Assembly: GCF_022808915.1 (NCBI RefSeq)
Contig: NZ_JAKZFS010000002.1
Location: 310,001-374,000, forward strand
Length of the DNA: 64,000 nt
From: Fundidesulfovibrio terrae
Lineage (GTDB): Bacteria; Desulfobacterota; Desulfovibrionia; Desulfovibrionales; Desulfovibrionaceae
Reading direction: 5' to 3'
In this document: positions 55,123 to 63,084 of the stretch, in pieces
How the letters are laid out: every line of letters begins with the position of its first letter
Numbering within the stretch: position 1 is the first letter of the stretch
Position numbers and translations under genes: made by a program
The notes under the pieces: generated by a model
Database searches by the model: none
What the model saw: the letters and a program-made list of their open reading frames with translations, nothing else
What the model was told of the DNA's origin: nothing

Positions 55123-55174
55123 TTGACGGAGGAGGGGGAGTTCAGTAGTTCCTCATATCAACATATCTTGATAT
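55123..55174 (+). promoter_or_regulatory. Promoter and SahR-type operator for the benE-like/sahR/ahcY operon
   Basis: A perfect inverted repeat ATATCAA-N6-TTGATAT occupies 55155-55174, ending 4 bp before the transporter start codon. A -35-like TTGACG lies at 55123-55128, with a poor -10 (TAGTTC, 17 bp on), which would put the transcription start within the repeat. The repeat has the shape of ArsR-family operators, and SahR in Desulfovibrio is known to repress ahcY and SAM-cycle genes from an AT-rich palindrome; the match to its consensus is from memory. The SahR-like regulator is encoded in this operon. Confidence 0.72.
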
Positions 55175-55178
55175 AAAG

Positions 55179-56381
55179 ATGGATGCACGTATGGTCACAG
55201 CAGCACTCAAACACCGCGCTTTCCTAAGCGACTTCTCCCTGTCCGCCGCCGTGGCCGGGGTCATCGCCGTGGCCGTGTCCTTCGGCGGGCCAGCGGCCAT
55301 CATCTTCCAGGCCGCCAAGGTGGCCGGGCTCTCCCCGGCGCAGCTTTCCAGCTGGATATGGGCCATCTCCATCGGCAGCGGGCTCACCGGAGTCTATCTC
55401 TCCTGGCGCTTCCGCGAGCCGGTGATCACCGCCTGGTCCACTCCGGGCGTTGCCTTGCTTGCGGCCGGGTGGGCCGCCTACCCTTACCCCGAGGCCGTCG
55501 GGGCCTTCATCGTCTCCGGGGCGCTCATCACCGTGGCCGGGGCCAGCGGCGTGTTCCAGGCCATGATGGACCGCATCCCCAAGCCCGTGGTGTCGGCCAT
55601 GCTGGCGGGCATCCTGTTCCGCTTCGGCGTGGACGTGTTCGGCTTCCTGAAAAGCGCCCCGGTGCTGGCCGGGGTCATGATAGCCACCTATCTCACCGCC
55701 AAGCGCGTAAGCCCCCGCTACGCCATCGTGTGCACGCTGCTGTCCGGGTTCGCGGCTGCCGGGCTCACCGGGGGGCTCGATTTCTCCTCGGTGCACGCGT
55801 CGCTCGCCGTGCCGGTGCTCACCATGCCTTCCTTCCGGTTGGGGGCCATCGTGGGGCTCGGGCTGCCGCTCTTCCTCGTGACCATGACCGGGCAGAACGC
55901 CACGGGCCTGGGCGTCATGCGCGCCAGCGGCTACCACACCCCGGCGACGCCCCTGGTGACGCTCACCGGATTGTTCTCCACGGCGCTGGCTCCCTTCGGC
56001 TGCCACGGGGTGAACCTGGCGGCCATCACCGCGGCCATCTGCACCGGCCCCGAGGCCCACGCCGATCCGTCCCGGCGCTACGTGGCCGGCATCGTCTGCG
56101 GGCTGTGCTACCTGGCCGTGGGAGTGTTCGGCGCGGCCCTGGTGGGCGTGTTCACCTCGCTGCCCGGCGCGCTCATCGCGGTGGTGTCGGGTCTGGCCCT
56201 GTTCGGGGCCATCGCCTCGGGGCTGACCCAGGCCATGGAGGACGCGGGCAGGCGCGAGGCCGCGCTGGTGACGCTTCTCATCACCGTTTCCGGCGTGAGC
56301 TTCTTCGGCATAGGCTCGGCCTTCTGGGGCCTGGCCGGCGGACTTCTGGCCGACCGGGTGCTGCACGCGAGGCGCGCGTGA
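55179..56381 (+). CDS. BenE-family (benzoate/H+ symporter-like) transporter
   Basis: A 400-residue inner-membrane protein with about 12 helices. SFGGPAAIIFQAAKVAGLSP near residue 32 and the region TMTGQNATGLGVMRASGYHTPA are BenE family hallmarks, and SGxFGCHGVNLAAITAAICTG is nearby. It is first in an operon with the SAH-responsive regulator and ahcY and overlaps the regulator by GTGA. The substrate is therefore more likely linked to the SAM cycle (for example adenine, adenosine or homocysteine-related) than to benzoate, but this is inference. No ribosome-binding site is seen at 55179; ATG 55191 is an alternative. Confidence 0.85.
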   Translation: MDARMVTAALKHRAFLSDFSLSAAVAGVIAVAVSFGGPAAIIFQAAKVAGLSPAQLSSWIWAISIGSGLTGVYLSWRFREPVITAWSTPGVALLAAGWAAYPYPEAVGAFIVSGALITVAGASGVFQAMMDRIPKPVVSAMLAGILFRFGVDVFGFLKSAPVLAGVMIATYLTAKRVSPRYAIVCTLLSGFAAAGLTGGLDFSSVHASLAVPVLTMPSFRLGAIVGLGLPLFLVTMTGQNATGLGVMRASGYHTPATPLVTLTGLFSTALAPFGCHGVNLAAITAAICTGPEAHADPSRRYVAGIVCGLCYLAVGVFGAALVGVFTSLPGALIAVVSGLALFGAIASGLTQAMEDAGRREAALVTLLITVSGVSFFGIGSAFWGLAGGLLADRVLHARRA

Positions 56382-57304
56382 GCTGTCCGCCGCTGTCCGC
56401 CTTCAAGGCCCTGGCCGACGAAACCCGGCTTCGGCTTCTGCGGCTGCTGACTCGCTTCGAGCTGAACGTGGGCGAGATCGTGGGCGTGCTGAACATGGGC
56501 CAGTCGCGCATCTCGCGCCATCTGCGCATCCTGGTGGAGTCGGGGCTTCTGGAGGCCCGGCGCGACGGCCTGTGGGTGTTCTACGCCGCGCGCAAGACGG
56601 ATTTTCTTGCATCCATCGCTCCTCATATCACAGGCTGCGGCCCGGACGAGGACCTCGTCGCCGCCCGCGCCGCCCTGGACGCCCGCAACAGCGAAACGCG
56701 CCGCTTCTTCAACGCCATCGCCCCGGACTGGCAGGCCATGCGCCGCGAGGTGTTGGGCGACCTGGACCTGGACGCGCTGATTCTTGAGCGCCTCCCCGAC
56801 TGCGAGATCGCCGTCGACCTGGGCTGCGGCCCGGGGGAGCTGCTTTCGGCCCTTTCCGCCAAGGCGCGCGGGCTTATCGGCGTGGATGCCTCGCCCGCCA
56901 TGCTCGATCTGGCCCGACGCAAGGTGAAGTTGGCCGGGGCGAGCCTTCGCGTGGGGGAGCTCGAGCATCTGCCCTTGGCCGACTCCGAGGCGCAGACCGC
57001 CGTGCTGAGCCTGGCCCTGCACCACCTCTCCGATCCGCTGGCCGCCCTCAGGGAGGCCCGGCGCGTGGTGGCTCCCGGCGGCACGCTTGTGGTGGTGGAC
57101 TACCTCAAGCACGCAAACGAACTCATGCGCGAGCGCTTCGGCGACCGCTGGCTGGGCTTCGAAGCGAAAGAAATGTCCGGCTGGCTTGACCAGGCCGGAT
57201 TCATCCTGGATACGGTCGAAACAACACCCGTCAAACTGGGCCTGGAGCTGGGCGTCTACACCGCCCGCAGGCCCTCAATTCCCCAAGTGGAGGACTCCAA
57301 ATGA
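56378..57304 (+). CDS. sahR: SahR: ArsR-family regulator with SAM-methyltransferase-like domain
   Basis: A 308-residue fusion. An N-terminal ArsR winged HTH ([20 protein letters not shown], then [20 protein letters not shown]) joins a class I methyltransferase-like domain: [49 protein letters not shown]. In Desulfovibrio this architecture is SahR, which senses S-adenosylhomocysteine through the methyltransferase domain and represses SAM-cycle genes. It starts with GTG overlapping the transporter stop (GTGA) and ends overlapping the ahcY start (ATGA). That gene order and the operator upstream strongly support the name. Enzyme activity is not expected. Confidence 0.9.
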   Translation: MSCPPLSAFKALADETRLRLLRLLTRFELNVGEIVGVLNMGQSRISRHLRILVESGLLEARRDGLWVFYAARKTDFLASIAPHITGCGPDEDLVAARAALDARNSETRRFFNAIAPDWQAMRREVLGDLDLDALILERLPDCEIAVDLGCGPGELLSALSAKARGLIGVDASPAMLDLARRKVKLAGASLRVGELEHLPLADSEAQTAVLSLALHHLSDPLAALREARRVVAPGGTLVVVDYLKHANELMRERFGDRWLGFEAKEMSGWLDQAGFILDTVETTPVKLGLELGVYTARRPSIPQVEDSK

Positions 57305-58725
57305 GCGTTACGCCTCTTGACCTGAAGCTGCCCTACAAAGTCGCCGACATGTCCCAGGCCGAATGGGGCCGCAAGGAGATGATCATCTCCGAGAACGAGA
57401 TGCCCGGCCTCATGGCCGTGCGCGCCAAGTACGGCCCGCAGAAGCCCCTCAAGGGCCTGAAGGTGGCCGGCAGCCTGCACATGACCATCCAGACCGCCAT
57501 GCTCATCGAAACCCTGTACGAGCTGGGCGCGGACATCCGCTGGGCCAGCTGCAACATCTACTCCACCCAGGACCACGCCGCTGCGGCCATCGCCCAGGCC
57601 GGCACCGCCGCCGTGTACGCCTGGAAGGGCGAGACCCTGGAGGAGTACTGGTGGTGCACCGAGATGGCCCTGACCTGGCCTGACGGCTCCGGCCCGGACC
57701 TGATCGTGGACGACGGCGGCGACGCCACCCTGTTCATCCACTACGGCGTCAAGGCCGAGAAGGACCCCTCGATCCTCTCCAAGCCCACCGACAACAAGGA
57801 ATTCGCCATCATCCTCGCCCGCCTGGCCGAGTCCGTGAAGTCCTCCAAGACCCGCTTCACCGAGTGGGTCAAGAAGATCAAGGGCGTGTCCGAGGAGACC
57901 ACCACCGGCGTGCACCGCCTCTACCAGATGATGAAGGACGGCGAGCTGCTGTTCCCGGCCATCAACGTCAACGACTCCGTGACCAAGTCCAAGTTCGACA
58001 ACCTCTACGGCTGCCGCGAGTCCCTGGCCGACGGCATCAAGCGCGCCACCGACGTGATGGTGGCCGGCAAGGTGGTGGTCGTGGCCGGATACGGCGACGT
58101 GGGCAAGGGCTGCGCCCAGTCCATGCGCGGTTTCGGCGCCCGGGTGATCATCACCGAGATCGACCCCATCTGCGCCCTCCAGGCGGCCATGGAAGGCTAC
58201 GAAGTGACCACCATGGACGAGGCCTGCTCCCAGGGCGACATCTTCGTCACCGCCACCGGCTGCTCCGACGTGGTCACCGGCGCGCACATGGAAAAGATGC
58301 GCGAAGGGGCCATCATCTGCAACATCGGCCACTTCGACTCCGAGATCGCCATGCACTACCTGGAGAACTCCAAGGAGTGCAAAAAGGACGTGATCAAGCC
58401 CCTGGTGGACAAGTGGACCATGAAGTCCGGCCGGTCCATCCTGGTGCTGGCCGAGGGCAGGCTTGTGAACCTGGGCTGCGCCACCGGCCACCCCAGCTTC
58501 GTCATGTCCAACAGCTTTACGAACCAGGCCCTGGCCCAGATCGACCTGGCGCTCAAGAAGTACGAGATCGGCGTATATACGCTGCCCAAGCTCCTGGACG
58601 AGGAGGTCGCCCGCCTGCACCTGGAGCGCCTGGAAGTGAAGCTGGACAAGCTCACCCCCGACCAGGCCAAGTACCTGGGCATCAAGCCCGAGGGGCCGTT
58701 CAAGCCGGATCACTACCGCTACTAG
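57301..58725 (+). CDS. ahcY: Adenosylhomocysteinase
   Basis: A 474-residue NAD-dependent enzyme hydrolysing S-adenosylhomocysteine to adenosine and homocysteine in the SAM cycle. [16 protein letters not shown] is the first family signature, and [13 protein letters not shown] the NAD-binding loop. The C-terminus KPDHYRY supplies the lysine and tyrosine that reach the partner subunit's NAD, and it is intact. It is the third gene of the transporter-sahR-ahcY operon (ATGA coupled). The 3' end is the apparent integration point of the AT-rich island that follows. Confidence 0.97.
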   Translation: MSVTPLDLKLPYKVADMSQAEWGRKEMIISENEMPGLMAVRAKYGPQKPLKGLKVAGSLHMTIQTAMLIETLYELGADIRWASCNIYSTQDHAAAAIAQAGTAAVYAWKGETLEEYWWCTEMALTWPDGSGPDLIVDDGGDATLFIHYGVKAEKDPSILSKPTDNKEFAIILARLAESVKSSKTRFTEWVKKIKGVSEETTTGVHRLYQMMKDGELLFPAINVNDSVTKSKFDNLYGCRESLADGIKRATDVMVAGKVVVVAGYGDVGKGCAQSMRGFGARVIITEIDPICALQAAMEGYEVTTMDEACSQGDIFVTATGCSDVVTGAHMEKMREGAIICNIGHFDSEIAMHYLENSKECKKDVIKPLVDKWTMKSGRSILVLAEGRLVNLGCATGHPSFVMSNSFTNQALAQIDLALKKYEIGVYTLPKLLDEEVARLHLERLEVKLDKLTPDQAKYLGIKPEGPFKPDHYRY

Positions 58726-58728
58726 GCC
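58699..58728 (+). repeat. Left copy of the ahcY 3'-end repeat (candidate attachment site)
   Basis: These 30 bases, the last codons of ahcY plus the stop and GCC, recur at 60574-60603 with 26 of 30 identical. The last 12 bases (CGCTACTAGGCC, 58717-58728) are identical. The differences are concentrated upstream of this core. Confidence 0.8.
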
Positions 58729-58760
58729 ATTGGCCGCCTTCGGCACCTGAGAATACACGG

Positions 58761-58787
58761 AGCGCCCGGAGAAATCCGGGCGCTTTT
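58761..58787 (+). terminator. Rho-independent terminator after ahcY
   Basis: A 10-bp stem AGCGCCCGGA / TCCGGGCGCT with a GAAA tetraloop, followed by TTTATT, 36 bp past the ahcY stop. It would stop transcription from the operon before it enters the AT-rich genes. Confidence 0.93.
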
Positions 58788-58810
58788 ATTAGTCTCTGTA
58801 GAACCTACGT

Positions 58811-58839
58811 TTGACAGCAAAGAATTGCCCTTATAAAAT
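58811..58839 (+). promoter_or_regulatory. Near-consensus sigma70 promoter of the island genes
   Basis: TTGACA (58811-58816), 17-bp spacer and TAAAAT (58834-58839), five of six with TATAAT. It is followed by a GGAGGGG ribosome-binding site (58862-58868) and ATG 58874. It is much closer to consensus than host promoters in this window. Confidence 0.82.
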
Positions 58840-58873
58840 AATTATTGAATACATTTGGCATGGAGGGGTTCAT

Positions 58874-59872
58874 ATGGACAGGGTAGAATATCAATCGCTA
58901 ATAATTCAAGATATAATTAATTTGAAACGGTCGGATGAACTGAATTTATCGCCCTGGTATCAACGACGTTCAGTGTGGTCTAATTCGCAAAAATCATATT
59001 TAATTAATACAATACTCGAGCAAAAGCCTATACCTGCCATATATGTGCGCCACTCAATTGATCTTGAAAAAGGGAAAAGCATGCGTGAAGTTGTTGACGG
59101 TCAGCAGCGAACGCGAACAATAATAGAATATTCTGATGGAGAGTTTGCTGCAAGGCATCCAGAACATGCTAGAAAGGTGAAATTTAATCAGCTAAGCAGG
59201 GCGCAACAACAAAAATTTCTTATGACGTCGATTCCTGTTGGGTATTTGCTTGGAGCTTCTGATTACGATGTGATAGATATATTCGGTAGAATTAACTCTG
59301 TTTCTAAGACATTGAATGCACAAGAAAAAAGAAACGCAGCTTACAGTGGGGAGATGAAGCAATTCTGTCTTCACCAGGCAGCGAATAGAGTTTCATTTTG
59401 GAGGAATTATAATATTTTTTCTTCAAACGATATTGCAAGAATGATTGAGATACAGTTTGTTTCAGATGTTGTTTATAATATATTACACGGGCTGTCTGAT
59501 TTTAGCAATCAAGAGATTGACAATATGTATGGGAAGTACGATGAGGATTTCCCCTTGGCCGAAAACGTTGAAGCACGTTTAAATAGGGTTTTTAACTTTA
59601 TTGTTGGATTGGATCCAGATGTAGTTAAGGAGACTATCTTTGCGCGCCAACCACTTTTTTTCTCATTGATCATTGCGTTGGATTCGTTAGATACATTGAG
59701 TGCCACTGTTGTTGAAAGGGCTTTGCGCGAAATTGATTCGCGGTTTGTAACTATGGAAAATAGAATGTTGGCCGACGTGCAATTCTATAATGCGAGTAAT
59801 TCAACTACGCAGCGAATTGCGCAGAGAACTGTGAGGCATCACTATATCATTCATTACTTGACAAATGCCTAG
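58874..59872 (+). CDS. DUF262 (ParB-like/GmrS-type) protein without nuclease domain
   Basis: A 332-residue protein. The N-terminal DUF262 core is clear: NLSPWYQRRSVWSNSQKSYL (about 24-43), ILEQKPIPAIYV (48-59) and VVDGQQRTRTI (73-83), a ParB-like motif set that in GmrSD and other defence proteins binds or hydrolyses nucleotide. The rest is helical, and no C-terminal DUF1524 (HNH, His-Ala-Arg-type) nuclease is visible. It overlaps the next gene by 8 bases, so the nuclease role may be supplied by that HEPN-like partner. AT-rich codon use unlike the flanking host genes indicates transfer. Start 58874 has GGAGGGG upstream; an ATG-like upstream extension has none. Confidence 0.85.
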   Translation: MDRVEYQSLIIQDIINLKRSDELNLSPWYQRRSVWSNSQKSYLINTILEQKPIPAIYVRHSIDLEKGKSMREVVDGQQRTRTIIEYSDGEFAARHPEHARKVKFNQLSRAQQQKFLMTSIPVGYLLGASDYDVIDIFGRINSVSKTLNAQEKRNAAYSGEMKQFCLHQAANRVSFWRNYNIFSSNDIARMIEIQFVSDVVYNILHGLSDFSNQEIDNMYGKYDEDFPLAENVEARLNRVFNFIVGLDPDVVKETIFARQPLFFSLIIALDSLDTLSATVVERALREIDSRFVTMENRMLADVQFYNASNSTTQRIAQRTVRHHYIIHYLTNA

Positions 59873-60476
59873 GCCGCTTCTTTCAAATACTTTCCGAGGT
59901 GCATCCACTTCACTTGCGAGGCTTGTTTCAATAAGAAGTGATTCTGTACACCTCCCGGCAAAATACCAGCAATTTGTTGCTGAAATGATTATGCTCCGGT
60001 TATTTTCAGTTCTCGAAAAAACAATAGCAGAGATTGCTTACAAAATATGCTGTGGTGCAGAATATATTAACGGGAATGTTCCTGTCTTGTTGTATCGTGC
60101 TTGTAGTATTCAAGATGCTCGGGCTGCTATGTTGTCACGCGGCAGGGCTAGGATTGCTAGCGAGTTAAAGTGGACAAAGTCGAAATATATAGCTGATAGT
60201 ACAAAGTATACTATTGATGGTCACGAGAAATTTATATTCTTTGCAAGAACGCATGGAGGGATGTTGGATGAGATGCGGAAGGTTAGAAACCATATTGCAC
60301 ATAACAACTCCTCGACGCGATTAAATTACAAGCAAGTAGTTAGAATGAGTTATGGTGCTGATGTGAAAACACCAGTTGGTGTTTTTTTAACTTCTACGAA
60401 GCGGGTCCCTGTCTCGAAAATTGATGAATATCTTGTATCTACTCGAATCATTATCAATGATATGGTGAGTGGATAA
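59865..60476 (+). CDS. HEPN-like protein (putative RNase), partner of DUF262
   Basis: A 203-residue protein, mostly helical. The motif RNHIAH at 141-146 (preceded by DEMRKV) matches the R-x4-H catalytic pattern of HEPN ribonucleases such as the MAE_28990 and RiboL-PSP groups, which are often encoded next to DUF262 genes. The N-terminal 60 residues include a helix pair (EMIMLRLFSVLEKTIAEIAY) typical of HEPN bundles. The start ATG lies inside the DUF262 stop region (8-bp overlap). Likely a toxin or defence effector. The assignment rests on the motif and context, since the rest is not recognised. Confidence 0.72.
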   Translation: MPRPLLSNTFRGASTSLARLVSIRSDSVHLPAKYQQFVAEMIMLRLFSVLEKTIAEIAYKICCGAEYINGNVPVLLYRACSIQDARAAMLSRGRARIASELKWTKSKYIADSTKYTIDGHEKFIFFARTHGGMLDEMRKVRNHIAHNNSSTRLNYKQVVRMSYGADVKTPVGVFLTSTKRVPVSKIDEYLVSTRIIINDMVSG

Positions 60477-60573
60477 TGTTTGTTCTCTTGATTGTCTAAG
60501 GGCCAAATCAAAACTGAATCAGATCAAGTGGGCGAGCAGCGGAATATTCTAGCTTGATGGATCTTGGCTTACT

Positions 60574-60603
60574 TACAAGCCCGATCATTATCGCTACTAG
60601 GCC
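60574..60603 (+). repeat. Right copy of the ahcY 3'-end repeat (candidate attachment site)
   Basis: In one frame this reads YKPDHYRY-stop, the AhcY C-terminus, without the gene in front. It matches 58699-58728 at 26 of 30 positions. The identical 12-base core CGCTACTAGGCC is at 60592-60603. The codons for D-H-Y-R differ from the left copy in third positions, as expected for a copy from another strain or species. Confidence 0.82.
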
Positions 60604-60627
60604 GCAACCGGCATCATGGATCGCACG

Positions 60628-60659
60628 GGCCGGAGGGACGAAAGCCTCTCCGGCCTTTT
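60628..60659 (+). terminator. Terminator beyond the right repeat, probably the original ahcY terminator
   Basis: An 8-bp stem GGCCGGAG / CTCCGGCC, extendable to about 10 bp, followed by TTTT, 28 bp past the stop codon of the duplicated ahcY end. In the absence of the island it would sit at the normal terminator distance from ahcY. Confidence 0.78.
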
Positions 60660-60763
60660 CGCGTCTTCCCGGACTGGACGGGATGCGGGGCGGCGGCGTA
60701 TTGGTCCTGCGGCTGCCGGGCCAGGCTCGCGCCTGCAATCATCCGGCAGATTCAGAGAACACC

Positions 60764-61129
60764 ATGGCCCTTCGCAGCACCAAGAATTCCAGCCTCGTCT
60801 ATTCCACGGAACTTGGAGGCTCCTGCCCGAAATGCGGCAAACCCCTGGCCTCGTGCGCCTGCGGCAAGAAACCGTCCGCCCCGAAAGGCGACGGCGTGGT
60901 GCGTATCATGCGCCAGACCAAGGGGCGAAAGGGCAGCGGCGTCTGCCTGATCACCGGGCTGCCCCTGGCCGGGGCGGAACTCGAGAAGCTGGCCAAGCAG
61001 CTCAAGCAGCGCTGCGGCTCGGGCGGCACGGTCAAGGACGGGGTCATCGAGGTCCAGGGCGACCACCGAGAGACGCTTCTCGCGGAGCTGAAAAAGCTCG
61101 GCTACACGGTGAAGCTCGCGGGTGGGTGA
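60764..61129 (+). CDS. SUI1/YciH-family translation initiation factor-like protein
   Basis: A 121-residue protein. The N-terminal part has a zinc-ribbon-like CPKCG...CACG (21-35). The C-terminal SUI1 fold reads GVCLITGLPLAGAELEKLAK, CGSGGTVKDGVIEVQGDHRE and LKKLGYTVKLAGG, typical of bacterial YciH/eIF1 homologues that bind the small ribosomal subunit and probably improve start-site fidelity. It is monocistronic, the first host gene after the island, and convergent with the secreted protein gene at 61182. Confidence 0.93.
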   Translation: MALRSTKNSSLVYSTELGGSCPKCGKPLASCACGKKPSAPKGDGVVRIMRQTKGRKGSGVCLITGLPLAGAELEKLAKQLKQRCGSGGTVKDGVIEVQGDHRETLLAELKKLGYTVKLAGG

Positions 61130-61136
61130 AGAGGTT

Positions 61137-61177
61137 GCCTTCAGCCTGGCCGCGATATCGCGGTAGAGTCTGAAGGC
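61137..61177. terminator. Nested palindrome between convergent genes
   Basis: The outer arms GCCTTCAG (61137-61144) and CTGAAGGC (61170-61177) enclose a perfect 14-bp palindrome CCGCGATATCGCGG (61150-61163). It fills the gap between the SUI1 gene stop and the convergent gene's stop (61182), so a bidirectional terminator is likely, though U-tracts are short. Confidence 0.62.
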
Positions 61178-61181
61178 TCAA

Positions 61182-62327
61182 TCATTGCTGGACCAGTTCA
61201 ATTTCCTGCTCCATGCGAATCGTCTTCTTCCCTATGTTGTCGCTCATCGTGACGAGGAATTTGTATTTTCCAAGAGCGTCATTGTTGTCAAATGTAATGT
61301 CGATATATGACTCTGGATTGTGTATCATGAATCGTGCGGGAAATTTGTGTTTGACGGGCTTCAGTTGGTCCTTCCCGACTGGGTCACTTTCTCCGTTTGG
61401 CTTGATGAGCGTTATCGTATAGGATACGTCGCCGCTCAAGTCTTCGTTGAGTTCCATTCCGGTGAAGAGTATGTTCAGAATCACAGGATCGCCGCGCTTG
61501 ACGGATTTGATCTGGGTGAAGTTCATCTGCTGTTTGCTTGGTTTTTGAAACTCCTTCAGTTGGTCCGGCCCAGTCAGTATCAGGAGGGCGGAGAAATCAC
61601 CGGCAGCATTGGGAAGGCGAGTCAACTTGGCCTTGTTGTCGGCGATGATCTCGTCGATACGCGTTTTCGTCTGGCCGGTTCTCGTTTTGGACTCCCGAAC
61701 CAGCAGTCGGTTCACGGTTTCATGCTGTCGCATGTTGCTCGAAAGCGACCATGCCGCAGCCTTCCGGGTGATTTCATCCAGCTTGGCGTCGCCGGTCAGG
61801 GCGTACCCGTCATCCAGGACGTTCACGATCTTGGCCGGGAACGCATCGTTTCCGGAAGCGAAGAATGCCCCCCAGAGGAAGTCCAGGTCGCCTGGCCGCG
61901 TTGGGTTGATGTCCTGAATCCTTTTGGGCGGCTTCGCGACGAATTCCGGATTCTCATGAAATATTTCCTGAATCATTTTGGAATTTCCCGACAGCCACAA
62001 AGCCCTTTCGATAACCTCTTTCGTTTTCCCCGTGAATGCGGCGCTGGAGGCCCAGGCCGAAACCTTGGACGGGTTGTCGGAGAAAATGACCGCCAGAAAC
62101 CCCATCATGCCGGGGAGTGCACTGGTCCGGTTGTCCAATACCTGGGAGTTCTGAAGTTGTTGCAAAAACATGGGGACCATGGCGGAGTTCTTGCTCAGGT
62201 AGTAGTAGCTCATCCAGTCGGAGGATAAATCCTGGCTTGGCGGTGTATCCGGACCGGCGGCGGTTGCACTGCGCGAGGTACACAAAAGAGCGATCAAGAG
62301 CCACGACATTAAGCGCAACAGGGGCAT
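61182..62327 (-). CDS. Large secreted protein of unknown function
   Basis: A 381-residue product with a signal peptide (LRLMSWLLIALLCTSRSATA, cleavage after TAA). The N-terminal two thirds are helical (for example SKVSAWASSAAFTGKTKEVI). The C-terminal third is beta-rich with DVSYTITLIKPNGESDPVG and YIDITFDNNDALGKYKFLVT, resembling an extracellular Ig-like or beta-sandwich domain. Codon use is less GC-rich than the surroundings. No family is recognised. A strong terminator lies 100 bp upstream, isolating it from the lipoprotein gene. Confidence 0.78.
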   Translation of the reverse strand: MPLLRLMSWLLIALLCTSRSATAAGPDTPPSQDLSSDWMSYYYLSKNSAMVPMFLQQLQNSQVLDNRTSALPGMMGFLAVIFSDNPSKVSAWASSAAFTGKTKEVIERALWLSGNSKMIQEIFHENPEFVAKPPKRIQDINPTRPGDLDFLWGAFFASGNDAFPAKIVNVLDDGYALTGDAKLDEITRKAAAWSLSSNMRQHETVNRLLVRESKTRTGQTKTRIDEIIADNKAKLTRLPNAAGDFSALLILTGPDQLKEFQKPSKQQMNFTQIKSVKRGDPVILNILFTGMELNEDLSGDVSYTITLIKPNGESDPVGKDQLKPVKHKFPARFMIHNPESYIDITFDNNDALGKYKFLVTMSDNIGKKTIRMEQEIELVQQ

Positions 62328-62421
62328 GGGGGCTCCTTGAGGTTATTGGATTTAATGCTCGATAAGTGTAGCATCGCGATTTATCAGTCGCAATATTTGT
62401 TTCGCATGATCGATTCAAATT

Positions 62422-62464
62422 AAAAAAAATGAAAGGCCCGGTCCATGTGGGCCGGGCCTTTCAT
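62422..62464 (-). terminator. Rho-independent terminator
   Basis: A 13-bp stem ATGAAAGGCCCGG / CCGGGCCTTTCAT with a 10-base loop, 17 bp past the lipoprotein gene's stop. The eight A at 62421-62428 provide a U-tract on the minus strand. Confidence 0.92.
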
Positions 62465-62480
62465 GTTGCTCGCGCGGGGT

Positions 62481-62819
62481 CTAGCGCCAGTAGCCGCTGA
62501 TCCAGACCCAGCCCCCGCCGTGGCGCTCCCAGTGGCCGGGCACCCAGGCTGCGTGGGGGTGGGGCTTCACGCGCCAGTGGCCGGGCTCCCAGATCCATTC
62601 CCCGTGCCATACCCAGTGCCCGGGCACCCAGACGTGGCGCGGGCTGGGCGCGGTTTCCACGATGACCTCCTCGCGCGGGGCGGGCGGAGGCGGAGCCTGG
62701 ATGACGATCCGCTCCGCGGGGGGCGGGGCAGGGGCCACGCGCACGGCGCAGCCGGAAAACGCGGCGGCCAGGGCCAGGACGGCCAGCATCGAGACAATGG
62801 TTTTCTTGCCGAACTTCAC
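62481..62819 (-). CDS. YXWGXW-repeat lipoprotein
   Basis: A 112-residue lipoprotein with lipobox FSGC (C24). A proline-rich linker (about 28-60) leads to four repeats of the W-x-PGHW type: VWVPGHWVW, IWEPGHWRV, AWVPGHWER and VWISGYWR. These match the YXWGXW-repeat family, an envelope group of unknown function. A good AAGGAGTGATCC site precedes the ATG. The strong terminator follows. Confidence 0.88.
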   Translation of the reverse strand: MKFGKKTIVSMLAVLALAAAFSGCAVRVAPAPPPAERIVIQAPPPPAPREEVIVETAPSPRHVWVPGHWVWHGEWIWEPGHWRVKPHPHAAWVPGHWERHGGGWVWISGYWR

Positions 62820-63084
62820 GGATCACTCCTTTGCGGGACGTTCATGGCACCACCTAATTGCCGCGCGGCCGCGCTGTCCAGCATGCGAGGATTACCCTTT
62901 TGAAAGCGGCCGCGCTGCGCATCCTCCCGGCTGGCACGTCCGTTGCTCATTCCCCTTCACGCCGCGTGGGCCGGTCCCCTCAAAACCGCGCGCCTGCCCG
63001 CTCGCCGGGGGGCCGGCCCCCATAAGGCGTTACAAAAATGGAGACCTTTCGTACAAATTTGCGGCCATCCGCCAAAGGGGAACC

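Larger units (their letters stand above)
58729..60573. mobile_element. Small AT-rich island inserted at the ahcY stop codon
   Basis: About 1.85 kb lies between two copies of the ahcY 3' end. It carries a terminator for ahcY at its left end, a near-consensus promoter and two overlapping genes (DUF262 protein and RNHIAH protein), with base and codon use far more AT-rich than the flanks. No integrase, transposase, or terminal inverted repeat was found, so mobilisation would need a recombinase supplied from elsewhere, or one now lost. The organisation resembles a small genomic island inserted into a gene's 3' end with the stop codon restored. Confidence 0.72.

Noticed and set aside
58729-60573. 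Insertion sequence or transposon origin for the AT-rich island
   Set aside because: No transposase, terminal inverted repeats or short target duplications of IS type. The boundaries instead coincide with the ahcY 3'-end copies.
62865-62917. Direct repeat GCGGCCGCGCTG (two copies, 41 bp apart) before the solute-binding gene
   Set aside because: GC-only 12-mers recur by chance in DNA of this composition, and there is no further symmetry or conserved spacing.
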